The notes: generated by a model from the sequence alone, not told the origin. DNA of 43,348 nt from an uncultured Lachnospiraceae bacterium (GCA_934292725.1 CAKQXY010000031.1:1-43348), one strand, 5' to 3'; shown: positions 25,680-34,312, counted from the first letter of the stretch. A program made the numbers and translations.

Positions 25680-26774
25680 ATGGAAACTATGGAAACAAAA
25701 GTAAATACAACAAATGAGACAGAATCTGCAGTACATCCAGCAGGTGTGATGGATATAAATGATTTTGACTATGATCTGCCAGAGGAGCTGATTGCACAGG
25801 ATCCGATTGAGGACCGCAGCAGTTCAAGACTGCTTTTACTGGATAAAAAGACAGGCAAGACTCAGGATAAGATTTTCAGAGATATTATCGATGAATTAAA
25901 TCCAGGTGACTGTCTTGTTATAAATAATACAAAGGTTATTCCAGCGCGTCTGATGGGTGTTAAGGAAGATACTGGTGCTCACATTGAAGTGCTTTTGCTA
26001 AAGAGAGAGCAGGATGATGTCTGGGAGGTGCTTGTAAAGCCAGGAAAGAAGGCAAAGCCGGGAACAATCATTACATTTGGTGATGGACGCTTAAAGGCAG
26101 AGGTGCTTGAAGTTGTAGAGGACGGAAACAGAAAGATTCGTTTTTCTTATCAGGGAATTTTTGAAGAGATTCTTGATGAACTTGGACAGATGCCGCTGCC
26201 ACCTTATATCACACACCAGCTTAAGGATAAGAATCGTTATCAGACTGTTTATGCAAAGTATGAAGGATCAGCAGCAGCACCGACAGCAGGACTTCATTTC
26301 ACAAAGGATCTGTTAAAGAAGATTGAAGAAAAGGGTGTTGTTATCGCAAGCGTAACTCTTCATGTTGGTCTTGGCACATTCAGACCTGTAAAGGTTGAAA
26401 ATGTTCTTGAGCATCATATGCACTCTGAGTTTTATCGTATCGAGCCAGAGGAAGCAGAGAAAATCAATGCAGCAAAGAAGGCAGGAAAACGTGTCATTGC
26501 AGTAGGAACAACAAGCTGCCGTACGTTAGAGTCAGCATCTACAGAGGATGGTATCTTGAAGGCACAGAGCGGATGGACGGATATTTTCATTTATCCGGGT
26601 TATCATTTTAAAATGGTAGATGCTTTAATTACAAACTTCCATCTGCCAAAATCTACACTTGTAATGCTTGTGTCTGCACTTGCTGGAAGAGAGCACATTT
26701 TAGCAGCTTACAAGGAAGCTGTTGAAAAGAAATATCGTTTCTTCTCATTTGGCGATGCGATGTTTATTCACTAA
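25680..26774 (+). CDS. queA: S-adenosylmethionine:tRNA ribosyltransferase-isomerase
   Basis: 364 residues, slightly longer than usual because of a 20-residue Thr/Glu-rich N-terminal lead-in. Family motifs include FDYDLPEELIAQ, RPVKVENVLEHHMHSE and GTTSCRTLES. It makes epoxyqueuosine from preQ1-modified tRNA. The start follows GGAGG by eight bases and sits downstream of the promoter; the frame from 25626 would overlap the -10. It begins a queA-rluF-ligA-metA run with short gaps. Confidence 0.95.
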   Translation: METMETKVNTTNETESAVHPAGVMDINDFDYDLPEELIAQDPIEDRSSSRLLLLDKKTGKTQDKIFRDIIDELNPGDCLVINNTKVIPARLMGVKEDTGAHIEVLLLKREQDDVWEVLVKPGKKAKPGTIITFGDGRLKAEVLEVVEDGNRKIRFSYQGIFEEILDELGQMPLPPYITHQLKDKNRYQTVYAKYEGSAAAPTAGLHFTKDLLKKIEEKGVVIASVTLHVGLGTFRPVKVENVLEHHMHSEFYRIEPEEAEKINAAKKAGKRVIAVGTTSCRTLESASTEDGILKAQSGWTDIFIYPGYHFKMVDALITNFHLPKSTLVMLVSALAGREHILAAYKEAVEKKYRFFSFGDAMFIH

Positions 26775-26790
26775 GAAAGGATATTTATAT

Positions 26791-27501
26791 ATGGAAGAAA
26801 CAGTTCGTTTAAACAAATTTTTGAGTGAAAAAGGAATTTGCTCCCGCCGTGAGGCAGACCGTCTTGTTGATGAGGGAAAGGTCATGGTCAATGGCGTGTG
26901 TGCTGTTATGGGACAAAAGGTAAGCAGTGCAGATGAGATCGTTGTGGACGGAAAAAAGGTCAGCACAAAGCAGGTTAAGCCAGTATTGATCGCAGTCAAT
27001 AAGCCAGCTGGAATCGTGTGTACGACAGCTCGTTTTGAGGGTGAGAAAAATATTGTGGATATGGTAAAATATCCGACTAGAATTTATCCGATTGGTCGTC
27101 TTGACAAGGAATCTGAGGGTCTGATCTTAATGACTAATCTTGGAGAGCTGGCAAATGAAATTTCAAAGGCAAGCAATTCTCACGAGAAGGAATATGTTGT
27201 CACAGTCAATAATCAGGTAACAGAGAGCTTCTTAGATAAAATGAGAAGAGGTATGCATCTTGAGGAACTTAATGCAGATACTATGCCATGCGTCTGCACA
27301 AAGACAGGAAACAGAGAATTTCATATTATTTTAAAGCAGGGCTTAAATCGTCAGATTCGTCGTATGTGCGCAGCATGTGGCTATCGTGTAGAGACATTAA
27401 AGCGTATTCGTATCATGAACATTCATCTTGGAAATATTCCGCAGGGAAACTTCCGCAATGTGACTGACGCAGAGTTTGATAAGCTTATTAAAATGTTGTA
27501 A
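26791..27501 (+). CDS. rluF: 23S rRNA pseudouridine synthase, RluF-like
   Basis: 236 residues. N-terminal S4 RNA-binding domain (VRLNKFLSEKGICSRREADRL, residues 4-24), then the RsuA/RluB/E/F catalytic motif PIGRLDKESEGL with catalytic Asp, SHEKEYVVTV, and QGLNRQIRRMC near 190. The C-terminal RIRIMN-LGNIPQG stretch most resembles RluF, which modifies U2604 of 23S rRNA (and U35 of tRNA-Tyr in E. coli). The paralogous assignment RluB is less likely. The frame starting at 26722 overlaps queA and lacks a ribosome site; the ATG at 26791 has AAAGGA. Confidence 0.85.
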   Translation: MEETVRLNKFLSEKGICSRREADRLVDEGKVMVNGVCAVMGQKVSSADEIVVDGKKVSTKQVKPVLIAVNKPAGIVCTTARFEGEKNIVDMVKYPTRIYPIGRLDKESEGLILMTNLGELANEISKASNSHEKEYVVTVNNQVTESFLDKMRRGMHLEELNADTMPCVCTKTGNREFHIILKQGLNRQIRRMCAACGYRVETLKRIRIMNIHLGNIPQGNFRNVTDAEFDKLIKML

Positions 27502-27527
27502 TTATTTGTAAAAAAGGCAGGTTTATT

Positions 27528-29495
27528 ATGTCCGATTTGGAGCGTATGAAGGAGCTGGTAGAGCAGCTTGATGCGGCGGCGAGAGCATATTATCAGGAAA
27601 GCAAAGAGCTGATGAGCAATAAGGAATATGATGAGCTTTATGATGAGCTTGCCGCACTTGAAAAAAAGACTGGAACAGTGCTTGCAAAAAGCCCGACTGC
27701 ACATGCCGGATATGAGGTATTAAGTGCACTTCCAAAAGAAAATCATCCATCACCAATGCTGTCTCTTGATAAGACGAAGGAAGTGTCACAGCTTCAGGAA
27801 TTTTTGAAAGATCAGACAGGTATACTTTCATGGAAGCTTGATGGTCTTACTATTGTATTAACATATGAAAATGGTACATTGACAAAGGCTGTTACACGTG
27901 GAAATGGTATTACAGGAGAGGTTGTCACACAAAATGCCAGACAGTTTGAAAATCTTCCAACGCAGATTTCATTTAAGGGACGTCTGGTGCTGCGTGGTGA
28001 GGCAGTCATTTCATATAAGGATTTTGAGCGAATCAACGAGGAAAATCCTGATGCAGATGCAAAGTATAAAAATCCGCGAAACTTGTGTGCAGGTTCAGTG
28101 CGCCAGTTAAATAGTCAGGTGACTGCTGGACGCCATGTTCAGTTTATCGCATTTGCGCTCGTCTTAGCAGAGGGTATGACCTTTAGCAATTCAAGACGCT
28201 GCCAGTTTGAATGGCTTGCTTCGCAGGGGTTTGATGTTGTGACATACCGCATGGTAACTTCGTCAGATCTTTCTGATTCTGTGCAGTGGTTTGCAAATCA
28301 TATTGAATCAAATGAACTGCCGTCAGATGGACTAGTTCTTCTGATGGATGATATTGCCTACGGTGAGAGTCTTGGAAACACAGCTAAATTTCCACGAAAT
28401 GCCATGGCATTTAAATGGAAGGATGAGACAGCAAAGACGACCCTTAAAGAGATTCACTGGAGTCCGTCACGCACGGGACTTATAAATCCTGTTGCCGTGT
28501 TTGACCCTGTTGAGTTAGAGGGAACAACAGTAACGCGTGCGAGCGTCCATAATGTTTCAATTGTGGAAAGCTTAAAACTTGGAATTGGTGATACAATCAC
28601 CGTCTACAAGGCGAATATGATCATTCCTCAGATTGCAGAAAACCTGACACAAAGCAGCAGCTTAACAATTCCGTCTGTCTGTCCAGTCTGCGGTGGACCA
28701 ACAAAGCTTGTTACTAATGATGAGGTAACATGTTTGTATTGTGAAAATCCTGCATGTACTGCAAAGCAGACAAAAGCCTTTGAACTTTTTGTAAGCAGAA
28801 ATGCCATGAATATGGAGGGCTTGTCAGAAGCAACCATTGAAAAATTTATTGACTCTGGTTTTATTCATAGCTTTACTGATATTTTCCATTTAAAGGAACA
28901 TGCAGATGAAATTTGCAAGATGGATGGCTTTGGTGAAAAGTCATGTTCCAATTTGCTTTCATCAATTGAGAAGGCAAGAAAGGTTAAGCTTTCAGCATTG
29001 ATCTATGCGCTTGGCATCCCGGGAATTGGTGTGGCAAATGCAAAGGTGCTTGCGCGTGCTTTCCATCAAGATCTTGATAAGCTTAGGGCAGCCACAGCAG
29101 AAGAACTCACTGCGGTTGACGGTATTGGCGATGTTATGGCGCAGGCTGTATGCGATTATTTTAAAGATTCAGAAAAAAAGGAACAGTTAGATTCGCTCCT
29201 TAAGGAACTGGAACTTGTTTTGGAAGAAAATAATGAGAAACAGTATCTTGAAAATCTTACATTTGTGATTACCGGATCCGTCCATCATTTTGCAAACAGA
29301 AATGAACTCAAAAACTATATTGAGAAGCGTGGCGGCAAGGCAGCAGGAAGTGTGTCAGCTAAGACAAGCTATCTGATTAATAACGACAAGGAATCCACTT
29401 CTTCCAAAAACAAAAAGGCAAAGGAGCTTGGTGTTTCTATTCTTTCAGAAGAGGATTTTCTGGATCTGTGCCACAAACTGGAAGATGGCGAGTAA
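27528..29495 (+). CDS. ligA: NAD-dependent DNA ligase
   Basis: 655 residues with complete domain order: Ia domain (YYQESKELMSNKEYDELY), adenylation domain with nucleophile Lys103 in WKLDG, OB-fold, zinc finger (CPVC...CENPAC, about residues 385-410), helix-hairpin-helix (about 430-560) and C-terminal BRCT (about 580-652). It seals nicks in replication and repair using NAD. It is somewhat diverged: the usual ATRGDG reads VTRGNG and the KxDGxA motif has Thr at the Ala position. Most likely still the functional LigA; a second copy elsewhere cannot be excluded. Confidence 0.92.
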   Translation: MSDLERMKELVEQLDAAARAYYQESKELMSNKEYDELYDELAALEKKTGTVLAKSPTAHAGYEVLSALPKENHPSPMLSLDKTKEVSQLQEFLKDQTGILSWKLDGLTIVLTYENGTLTKAVTRGNGITGEVVTQNARQFENLPTQISFKGRLVLRGEAVISYKDFERINEENPDADAKYKNPRNLCAGSVRQLNSQVTAGRHVQFIAFALVLAEGMTFSNSRRCQFEWLASQGFDVVTYRMVTSSDLSDSVQWFANHIESNELPSDGLVLLMDDIAYGESLGNTAKFPRNAMAFKWKDETAKTTLKEIHWSPSRTGLINPVAVFDPVELEGTTVTRASVHNVSIVESLKLGIGDTITVYKANMIIPQIAENLTQSSSLTIPSVCPVCGGPTKLVTNDEVTCLYCENPACTAKQTKAFELFVSRNAMNMEGLSEATIEKFIDSGFIHSFTDIFHLKEHADEICKMDGFGEKSCSNLLSSIEKARKVKLSALIYALGIPGIGVANAKVLARAFHQDLDKLRAATAEELTAVDGIGDVMAQAVCDYFKDSEKKEQLDSLLKELELVLEENNEKQYLENLTFVITGSVHHFANRNELKNYIEKRGGKAAGSVSAKTSYLINNDKESTSSKNKKAKELGVSILSEEDFLDLCHKLEDGE

Positions 29496-29534
29496 CAAAA
29501 AATGCATTCAATAAATACGAAAAGAGAATAACTT

Positions 29535-30437
29535 ATGCCAATACGTGTAGATAATGACCTGCCTGCAAGGGAGGTACTCGAGTCTGAAAATATTTTTATG
29601 ATGGGAGAGGAACGTGCAGATACGCAGCAGATCCGCCCACTCGAGATTGTAATATTGAATTTGATGCCGCTAAAGCAGGATTATGAGATCCAACTTCTTC
29701 GTGCGCTGTCAAATACACCGCTGCAGGTCAATGTTACCTGTATGAATGTGAGCAGTCATGTGTCAAAGCACACATCTGCCAGCCATATCAATAAATTTTA
29801 TACTACATTTGAAGCTATCCGCAATATGTACTTTGACGGATTGATCATAACTGGTGCCCCAGTCGAGACAATGGAGTTTGAGGAAGTTGCTTACTGGGAG
29901 GAATTAGCAAGCATTATGGAATGGTCAAAGACAAACGTTACAAGCACGTTTCATATTTGCTGGGGAGCACTTGCCGGTCTTTATTATCATTATGGTATTC
30001 AAAAGACACCGACAGGAAAGAAACTTTCAGGTGTGTACAGCCACCGTCTACTTGACCGCTGTGAGCCTATTGTGCGAAGCTTTGATGATGTTTTTTACGC
30101 ACCGCATTCGCGTTACTTTGGCGTAAAAAGAGAGGATATATTAGCAAATGAACATCTTATGCTGCTGGCAGAATCAGAAGAGGCAGGCTGCTATCTGATT
30201 AAAGACGATCAGGGAAATATTTATCTGCTTGGTCATCCAGAGTATGACCGCATGTCACTCGACGCAGAATATAAGCGTGATCTGGCAAAGGGCATGGATG
30301 CAGAAGTTCCAGTTCATTATTATGAAAACGATGATCCATCCACAACGCCGCTTCTTACATGGAGAGGACATGCTAACACGCTGTATACGAACTGGCTGAA
30401 CTTCTATGTGTACCAGGCAACACCATACAAATGGTAA
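29535..30437 (+). CDS. metA: homoserine O-acetyltransferase (MetA family)
   Basis: 300 residues, MetA-family length. Nucleophile Cys142 in HICWGA, with catalytic His and Glu in LLGHPEYDRM near 235. Residue 111 is Glu (TGAPVE); Glu111 marks MetA enzymes that use acetyl-CoA, whereas Gly111 marks the succinyl-CoA enzymes of enterobacteria. The product O-acetylhomoserine feeds methionine synthesis. It closely follows ligA. No SAM riboswitch or T-box is seen in the short gap, so methionine control is not visible here. Confidence 0.93.
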   Translation: MPIRVDNDLPAREVLESENIFMMGEERADTQQIRPLEIVILNLMPLKQDYEIQLLRALSNTPLQVNVTCMNVSSHVSKHTSASHINKFYTTFEAIRNMYFDGLIITGAPVETMEFEEVAYWEELASIMEWSKTNVTSTFHICWGALAGLYYHYGIQKTPTGKKLSGVYSHRLLDRCEPIVRSFDDVFYAPHSRYFGVKREDILANEHLMLLAESEEAGCYLIKDDQGNIYLLGHPEYDRMSLDAEYKRDLAKGMDAEVPVHYYENDDPSTTPLLTWRGHANTLYTNWLNFYVYQATPYKW

Positions 30438-30544
30438 CATGTACAAAACACTTGCGTGATTCTGCAAAATGAATTATAATAAGTACGATTTTCGCATGTG
30501 TATCGGTGTTTTTTACAGAAAAATAAAAAACTATATTCATATAC

Positions 30545-30573
30545 TTGATATTTGACGCAAGATTTGTTATATT
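30545..30573 (+). promoter_or_regulatory. promoter of the mdh-fumC-hdr-flx-frd cluster
   Basis: TTGATA, 17 bases, TATATT with an extended -10 TGT. It lies about 55 bases before the mdh start. The -10 is buried in the Rex-like operator. Confidence 0.6.
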
Positions 30574-30581
30574 TATAACAA
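30564..30581 (+). promoter_or_regulatory. Rex-like operator over the cluster promoter
   Basis: TTGTTATATTTATAACAA, a perfect 8-base inverted repeat with a two-base centre. It has the 18-base TTGT...ACAA architecture of Rex sites (Clostridial consensus TTGTTAAnnnnTTAACAA), differing only at the innermost conserved pair. Overlap with the -10 suits repression released by high NADH/NAD+. No rex gene is in the window. Confidence 0.65.
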
Positions 30582-30628
30582 GTTCGTTAATGAAATATCA
30601 ATCTCGCGAAATACGAAAGGAGTTTATA

Positions 30629-31579
30629 ATGGGAAGTAAGATTACTATTATTGGAGCAGGCAGCGTTGGTTCTACAATTGCTCATATTTTATCACTGAAG
30701 CCATATGTATCAGAACTCGTCATGATCGATATCCTTAAGGATAAGGCAGACGGTGAGATCATGGATATGGCACAGGGAACTGGTTTTAGAGATCCGATTT
30801 CCATGATTGCTGGTGATTACGAAGATGCAGCAGGTTCTGATATTGTGATTGTTACCTCTGGTGTAGCAAGAAAGCCTGGCCAGACCCGTATTGAGTTAGC
30901 AAAGACCAATGTTGCAATCATGAAGAGCATTGCACCTCAGGTAGCAAAGCATGCACCGAATGCACTGTGCATCATCGTAGCAAATCCGGTAGATGTACTG
31001 ACTTATGCATTCTTAAAATATTCAGGTATGAAGGAGAATCAGGTAATCGGTTCTGGTACACTGCTTGATACAGTACGTCTTACCTACAAGCTTTCTCAGG
31101 AACTTGGAATTGCACAAAGAAGCATTAAGGGCTACGTTTTTGGTGAGCACGGAGATACTTCCTTTATTCCGTGGAGTATGGTAACAGTTGAAGGTATCAA
31201 GCTTGATGAGTACACAAAGGGTGCAAGAAGACTTGGAATTGATGCAAATGATTTTGATCCGGATGAAGTAATCACCTATGTACGCAAGTCCGGCGGCGAA
31301 ATCATCAAGAGAAAGGGTGCTACCTTCTATGGTGTAGCAAATTCTGTTGTTGATGTCTGTGAGGCATTGATGGGTGCTCAGGATCTTGTAACTGTTGTAT
31401 CTTCCATGATGCATGGTGAGTATGGCGTAGATGATGTCTGCACCAGCTGCTTAACTGTAATTGGACCAAACGGTGTAAAGGGCAAGATTGAGGCAACGCT
31501 GACAGATGAAGAGGTTGCAAAGTTTAAGGCAAGTGCAGAAGCACTTAAGGCTGTTATTAAGGAAATGGATATTGAGTAA
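30629..31579 (+). CDS. mdh: LDH-like malate dehydrogenase
   Basis: 316 residues. NAD-binding GAGSVG (9-14) and the NAD-selecting Asp34. The protein is of LDH type overall, but the substrate-specificity loop reads SGVARKPGQTR, placing Arg at position 81, equivalent to Gln102 of lactate dehydrogenase. Arg there is the classic mark of malate/oxaloacetate specificity. Substrate Arg87 and Arg150, Asp147 and catalytic His174 (GEHGDT) are present. The next gene is fumarase, which fits a malate role. The ATG at 30629 has AAAGGAG; the upstream frame from 30545 begins in the promoter. An automatic label of L-lactate dehydrogenase is likely and probably wrong. Confidence 0.85.
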   Translation: MGSKITIIGAGSVGSTIAHILSLKPYVSELVMIDILKDKADGEIMDMAQGTGFRDPISMIAGDYEDAAGSDIVIVTSGVARKPGQTRIELAKTNVAIMKSIAPQVAKHAPNALCIIVANPVDVLTYAFLKYSGMKENQVIGSGTLLDTVRLTYKLSQELGIAQRSIKGYVFGEHGDTSFIPWSMVTVEGIKLDEYTKGARRLGIDANDFDPDEVITYVRKSGGEIIKRKGATFYGVANSVVDVCEALMGAQDLVTVVSSMMHGEYGVDDVCTSCLTVIGPNGVKGKIEATLTDEEVAKFKASAEALKAVIKEMDIE

Positions 31580-31590
31580 TTAAAAAGCAG

Positions 31591-31655
31591 CAGACAACCT
31601 TTGGCGGGGCCTTGTGGGGCGTCGCCAAAGATTTATGTCTGTTTATGTTTTTTTT
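31591..31655 (+). terminator. terminator/attenuator-like hairpin between mdh and fumC
   Basis: Inner stem CTTTGGCG (31599-31606) with CGCCAAAG (31623-31630), GC-rich 16-base loop, outer CAGACA/TGTCTG pairing, and T8 seven bases downstream. The gap before the T-run makes it imperfect; it could give partial termination, so mdh may be expressed above the rest of the cluster. Confidence 0.5.
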
Positions 31656-31698
31656 CTACATTTAGCAGAATTTACAAATTTAAGGAGGACTACTTACT

Positions 31699-33063
31699 AT
31701 GGAGTATCGTATTGAAAGAGATTCCATGGGCGAGATGCAGGTTCCGGCAGATCGCTACTGGGCTGCTCAGACTCAGAGAAGTTATCAGAATTTCAAGATT
31801 GGTATCGAGAAGATGCCAACTGAAATTGTACATGCATTTGGTATCTTAAAGAAGGGTGCTGCAATTGCAAATTTCAATCTTGGTAAGCTGGATGAGGAGA
31901 GAAAGAACGTCATCTGCCAGGCAGCAGACGATGTAATTAGCGGCAAGCTGATGGATCATTTCCCACTTGCTGTATGGCAGACCGGAAGCGGTACACAGTC
32001 TAATATGAACAGCAATGAGGTTATCGCAAACCGTGGAAATGAGATTGCAGGAAAGAAGCTTCTTCATCCAAACGATCACATTAACATGTCACAGAGCTCC
32101 AATGATACATTCCCGACTGCACTTCATATCGCAGCAGCTATGAGCATCGAGGACAATCTGTTCCCGGCTATGGATAAGCTGACTGAGACCTTAAAGCGTC
32201 TTGAGTCTGAGAATGAGGATGTTGTTAAGAGTGGTCGTACTCATCTTCAGGATGCAGTTCCGATTCGTTTCTCCCAGGAAATCAGTGGCTGGAGAAATAT
32301 GCTTGAGAAGACAAAGAAGATGTTAGAGGCATCTCTTCCAGGCTTAAAGGAGCTGGCACTTGGCGGTACTGCTGTTGGTACTGGACTGAATGCACCAAAG
32401 AACTTTGGACCAGAAGTTGCAAAGGTAATCAGCGAGCTGACAGGAAAAGAGTTTGTTACAGCTGAGAACAAGTTCCATGCACTTACAGCAAAGGATGATA
32501 TTACATTTGCACACGGCGCATTAAAGGCACTTGCTGCTGATCTTATGAAGATCGCAAATGATGTTCGTTGGCTGGCAAGCGGTCCAAGATGTGGTCTTGG
32601 CGAAATTTCAATTCCGGAGAATGAGCCGGGAAGTTCTATTATGCCAGGTAAGGTAAATCCGACTCAGTGCGAGGCAATGACTATGGTTGCTGTTCAGGTA
32701 ATGGGTAACGATGCTGCTATCGGATTCGCTGCAAGCCAGGGTAATTTCGAGCTGAATGTATTCATGCCGGTTATCGCATACAATTTCCTGCAGTCTGTAA
32801 GACTTCTGTCTGATGTCATCGTTTCCTTCAATGACAACTGTGCAGTTGGAATTAAGGCAAATAGAGAGAAGATGAAGCACAACCTGCACAACTCCTTAAT
32901 GCTTGTAACTGCTTTGAATCCATACATCGGATACGACAACGCAGCAAAGACCTCTAAGAAGGCATACAAGGAGAACATTTCCTTAAAGGAAGCCTGTGTA
33001 CAGTTAGGATTTTTGACAGCAGAGAAGTTTGATGAGGTATTCCATCCGGAAGAGATGGCATAA
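31699..33063 (+). CDS. fumC: class II fumarase
   Basis: 454 residues. Family signature GSSIMPGKVNPTQ near 315 with the catalytic Ser loop, plus SGTQSNMNSNEVI (about 98-110) and the His-containing SGRTHLQDA (about 180). The iron-free class II enzyme interconverts malate and fumarate in the cytosol. Strong AAGGAGG. Position between malate dehydrogenase and a fumarate-reductase gene set indicates operation in the malate-to-fumarate direction. Confidence 0.95.
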   Translation: MEYRIERDSMGEMQVPADRYWAAQTQRSYQNFKIGIEKMPTEIVHAFGILKKGAAIANFNLGKLDEERKNVICQAADDVISGKLMDHFPLAVWQTGSGTQSNMNSNEVIANRGNEIAGKKLLHPNDHINMSQSSNDTFPTALHIAAAMSIEDNLFPAMDKLTETLKRLESENEDVVKSGRTHLQDAVPIRFSQEISGWRNMLEKTKKMLEASLPGLKELALGGTAVGTGLNAPKNFGPEVAKVISELTGKEFVTAENKFHALTAKDDITFAHGALKALAADLMKIANDVRWLASGPRCGLGEISIPENEPGSSIMPGKVNPTQCEAMTMVAVQVMGNDAAIGFAASQGNFELNVFMPVIAYNFLQSVRLLSDVIVSFNDNCAVGIKANREKMKHNLHNSLMLVTALNPYIGYDNAAKTSKKAYKENISLKEACVQLGFLTAEKFDEVFHPEEMA

Positions 33064-33075
33064 GCCGCAGGTAAC

Positions 33076-33119
33076 GCCGCAGCTGTCTTGGCTGCGGCAC
33101 AAAAACATAGCCACTATGT
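33076..33119 (+). other. two tandem hairpins between fumC and hdrB
   Basis: First: GCCGCAGC (33076-33083) with GCTGCGGC (33091-33098), a strong stem with a seven-base loop. Second: ACATAG with CTATGT around CCA (about 33105-33119). No T-run follows, so these look like mRNA processing or stabilising structures, not terminators. Confidence 0.45.
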
Positions 33120-33137
33120 GGCAGAATGGAAGGAACT

Positions 33138-33935
33138 ATGAAGTATAGCTACTACCCAGGGTGTACCCTGAAGACAAAGGCAAAAGAGCTCAATGACTAT
33201 GCCATTGCTTCTGCAAAGGCACTGGGCATTGAGATGGAGGAGATTGAGGATTGGCAGTGCTGCGGCGGCGTATATTCTACCGCTACAGATGAGATTGCTA
33301 ATAAGCTTTCTTCCGTCAGAGCTCTGGCTCAGGCAAGAGATAAGGGACAGGATCTTCTGACTCTGTGCTCCGCTTGTCATAATGTAATTAAGCGTGTCAA
33401 CAATGACATGAGAAACAACGAGGATTTCCGTACAAGAGCTAACAATTACATGGCACCTGATATGGAATACAGTGGTGAGGCCAATGTAATTCATTACCTC
33501 GAGATGCTGCGCGATGTAGTAGGCTTTGACAACTTAAAGAAGGCAGTTGTAAATCCGTTAAAGGGAAAGAAAATTGCTGCTTATTATGGCTGTCTGTTAC
33601 TTCGTCCGGGCAAAGTAATGGAGTTTGATGATCCAGAGAATCCAAAGATCATGGAAGATTTCATCAAGGCTATCGGTGCAACTCCAGTTATCTTCTCACA
33701 GCGCAATGAGTGCTGCGGCGGATACATGACATTAAATGATAAGGAACTGGCACAAAAGAGAAGCAATGCGGTTGTAGCATCTGCTTTAGAGCAGCAGGCA
33801 GACTGCATGATCACAGCCTGTCCTCTTTGCCGTTACAACCTCGTAGCCAATGCAACTGAAAACCAGATTCCAGTTTACTATTTCACTGAGCTGTTAGCAG
33901 AGGCGCTTGGCGTAAAAGAGGAGGTGCAGGCATGA
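33138..33935 (+). CDS. hdrB: HdrB-like subunit with two CCG (non-cubane FeS) motifs
   Basis: 265 residues. Two complete CCG motifs: Cys9, Cys41-Cys42, Cys77, Cys80 and Cys152, Cys192-Cys193, Cys228, Cys231, with spacings that fit the HdrB consensus. In methanogens these bind non-cubane [4Fe-4S] clusters that cleave the CoM-S-S-CoB disulfide. No such thiols are expected in this organism, so the subunit is either a relay or acts on another acceptor. The start at 33138 (MKYSYYPGC) has AAGGA just upstream and matches HdrB N-termini; 33126 is an alternative. The stop overlaps hdrC by an ATGA. Confidence 0.9.
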   Translation: MKYSYYPGCTLKTKAKELNDYAIASAKALGIEMEEIEDWQCCGGVYSTATDEIANKLSSVRALAQARDKGQDLLTLCSACHNVIKRVNNDMRNNEDFRTRANNYMAPDMEYSGEANVIHYLEMLRDVVGFDNLKKAVVNPLKGKKIAAYYGCLLLRPGKVMEFDDPENPKIMEDFIKAIGATPVIFSQRNECCGGYMTLNDKELAQKRSNAVVASALEQQADCMITACPLCRYNLVANATENQIPVYYFTELLAEALGVKEEVQA

Positions 33936-34312
33936 ATATCAATAAAGAAATGATTACTGATATCAGTGGTGTGAACCCGCGCAAGTGTATGAAGTGCGGA
34001 AAATGTTCTGCAACCTGTCCGGCATTTGATGCAATGGATTATCATCCACATCAGTTTGTTAATATGGTAGAAAACGGAAGAATCGAGGCACTGATGCAGT
34101 CTAAGTCCATTTGGAACTGCTTAAGCTGCATGGCATGTGTACAGAGATGTCCAAGAAGCGTTGAACCTGGAAAATTAGTAGAAGCAATTCGTCTGGCTGT
34201 CATTCGTCAGCAGGGCATGAATCATTTAAGCGAGGAAGCAATTCCAGAGCTGCTTGATCCAGAGCTTCCACAGCAGGCAATTGTCAGCGCATTCCGCAAG
34301 TATAAGAGATAA
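33932..34312 (+). CDS. hdrC: HdrC-like dicluster ferredoxin subunit
   Basis: 126 residues. Two [4Fe-4S] motifs: Cys19, 22, 25, 29 and Cys63, 66, 69, 73. HdrC carries electrons from HdrA to HdrB. Overlaps hdrB by four bases with an AGGAGG site inside hdrB, so synthesis is coupled. No membrane segment, unlike HdrE or SdhC-type partners. Confidence 0.92.
   Translation: MNINKEMITDISGVNPRKCMKCGKCSATCPAFDAMDYHPHQFVNMVENGRIEALMQSKSIWNCLSCMACVQRCPRSVEPGKLVEAIRLAVIRQQGMNHLSEEAIPELLDPELPQQAIVSAFRKYKR

Noticed and set aside
29496..29534. SAM riboswitch or T-box before metA
   Set aside because: Only 39 bases separate ligA and metA, too short for either.
30438..30490. Terminator after metA
   Set aside because: ACACTTGCG and CGCATGTGT pair with one mismatch but across a loop of over 30 bases with the T-run offset; too weak to call.
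30545..30628. Longer N-terminus for the malate dehydrogenase
   Set aside because: It would begin inside the promoter and Rex-like site and lacks a ribosome site, whereas ATG 30629 has AAAGGAG and fits the family N-terminus.
31601..31849. 82-residue open frame over the start of fumC
   Set aside because: It begins in the hairpin, overlaps fumC in another frame, and has no ribosome site.
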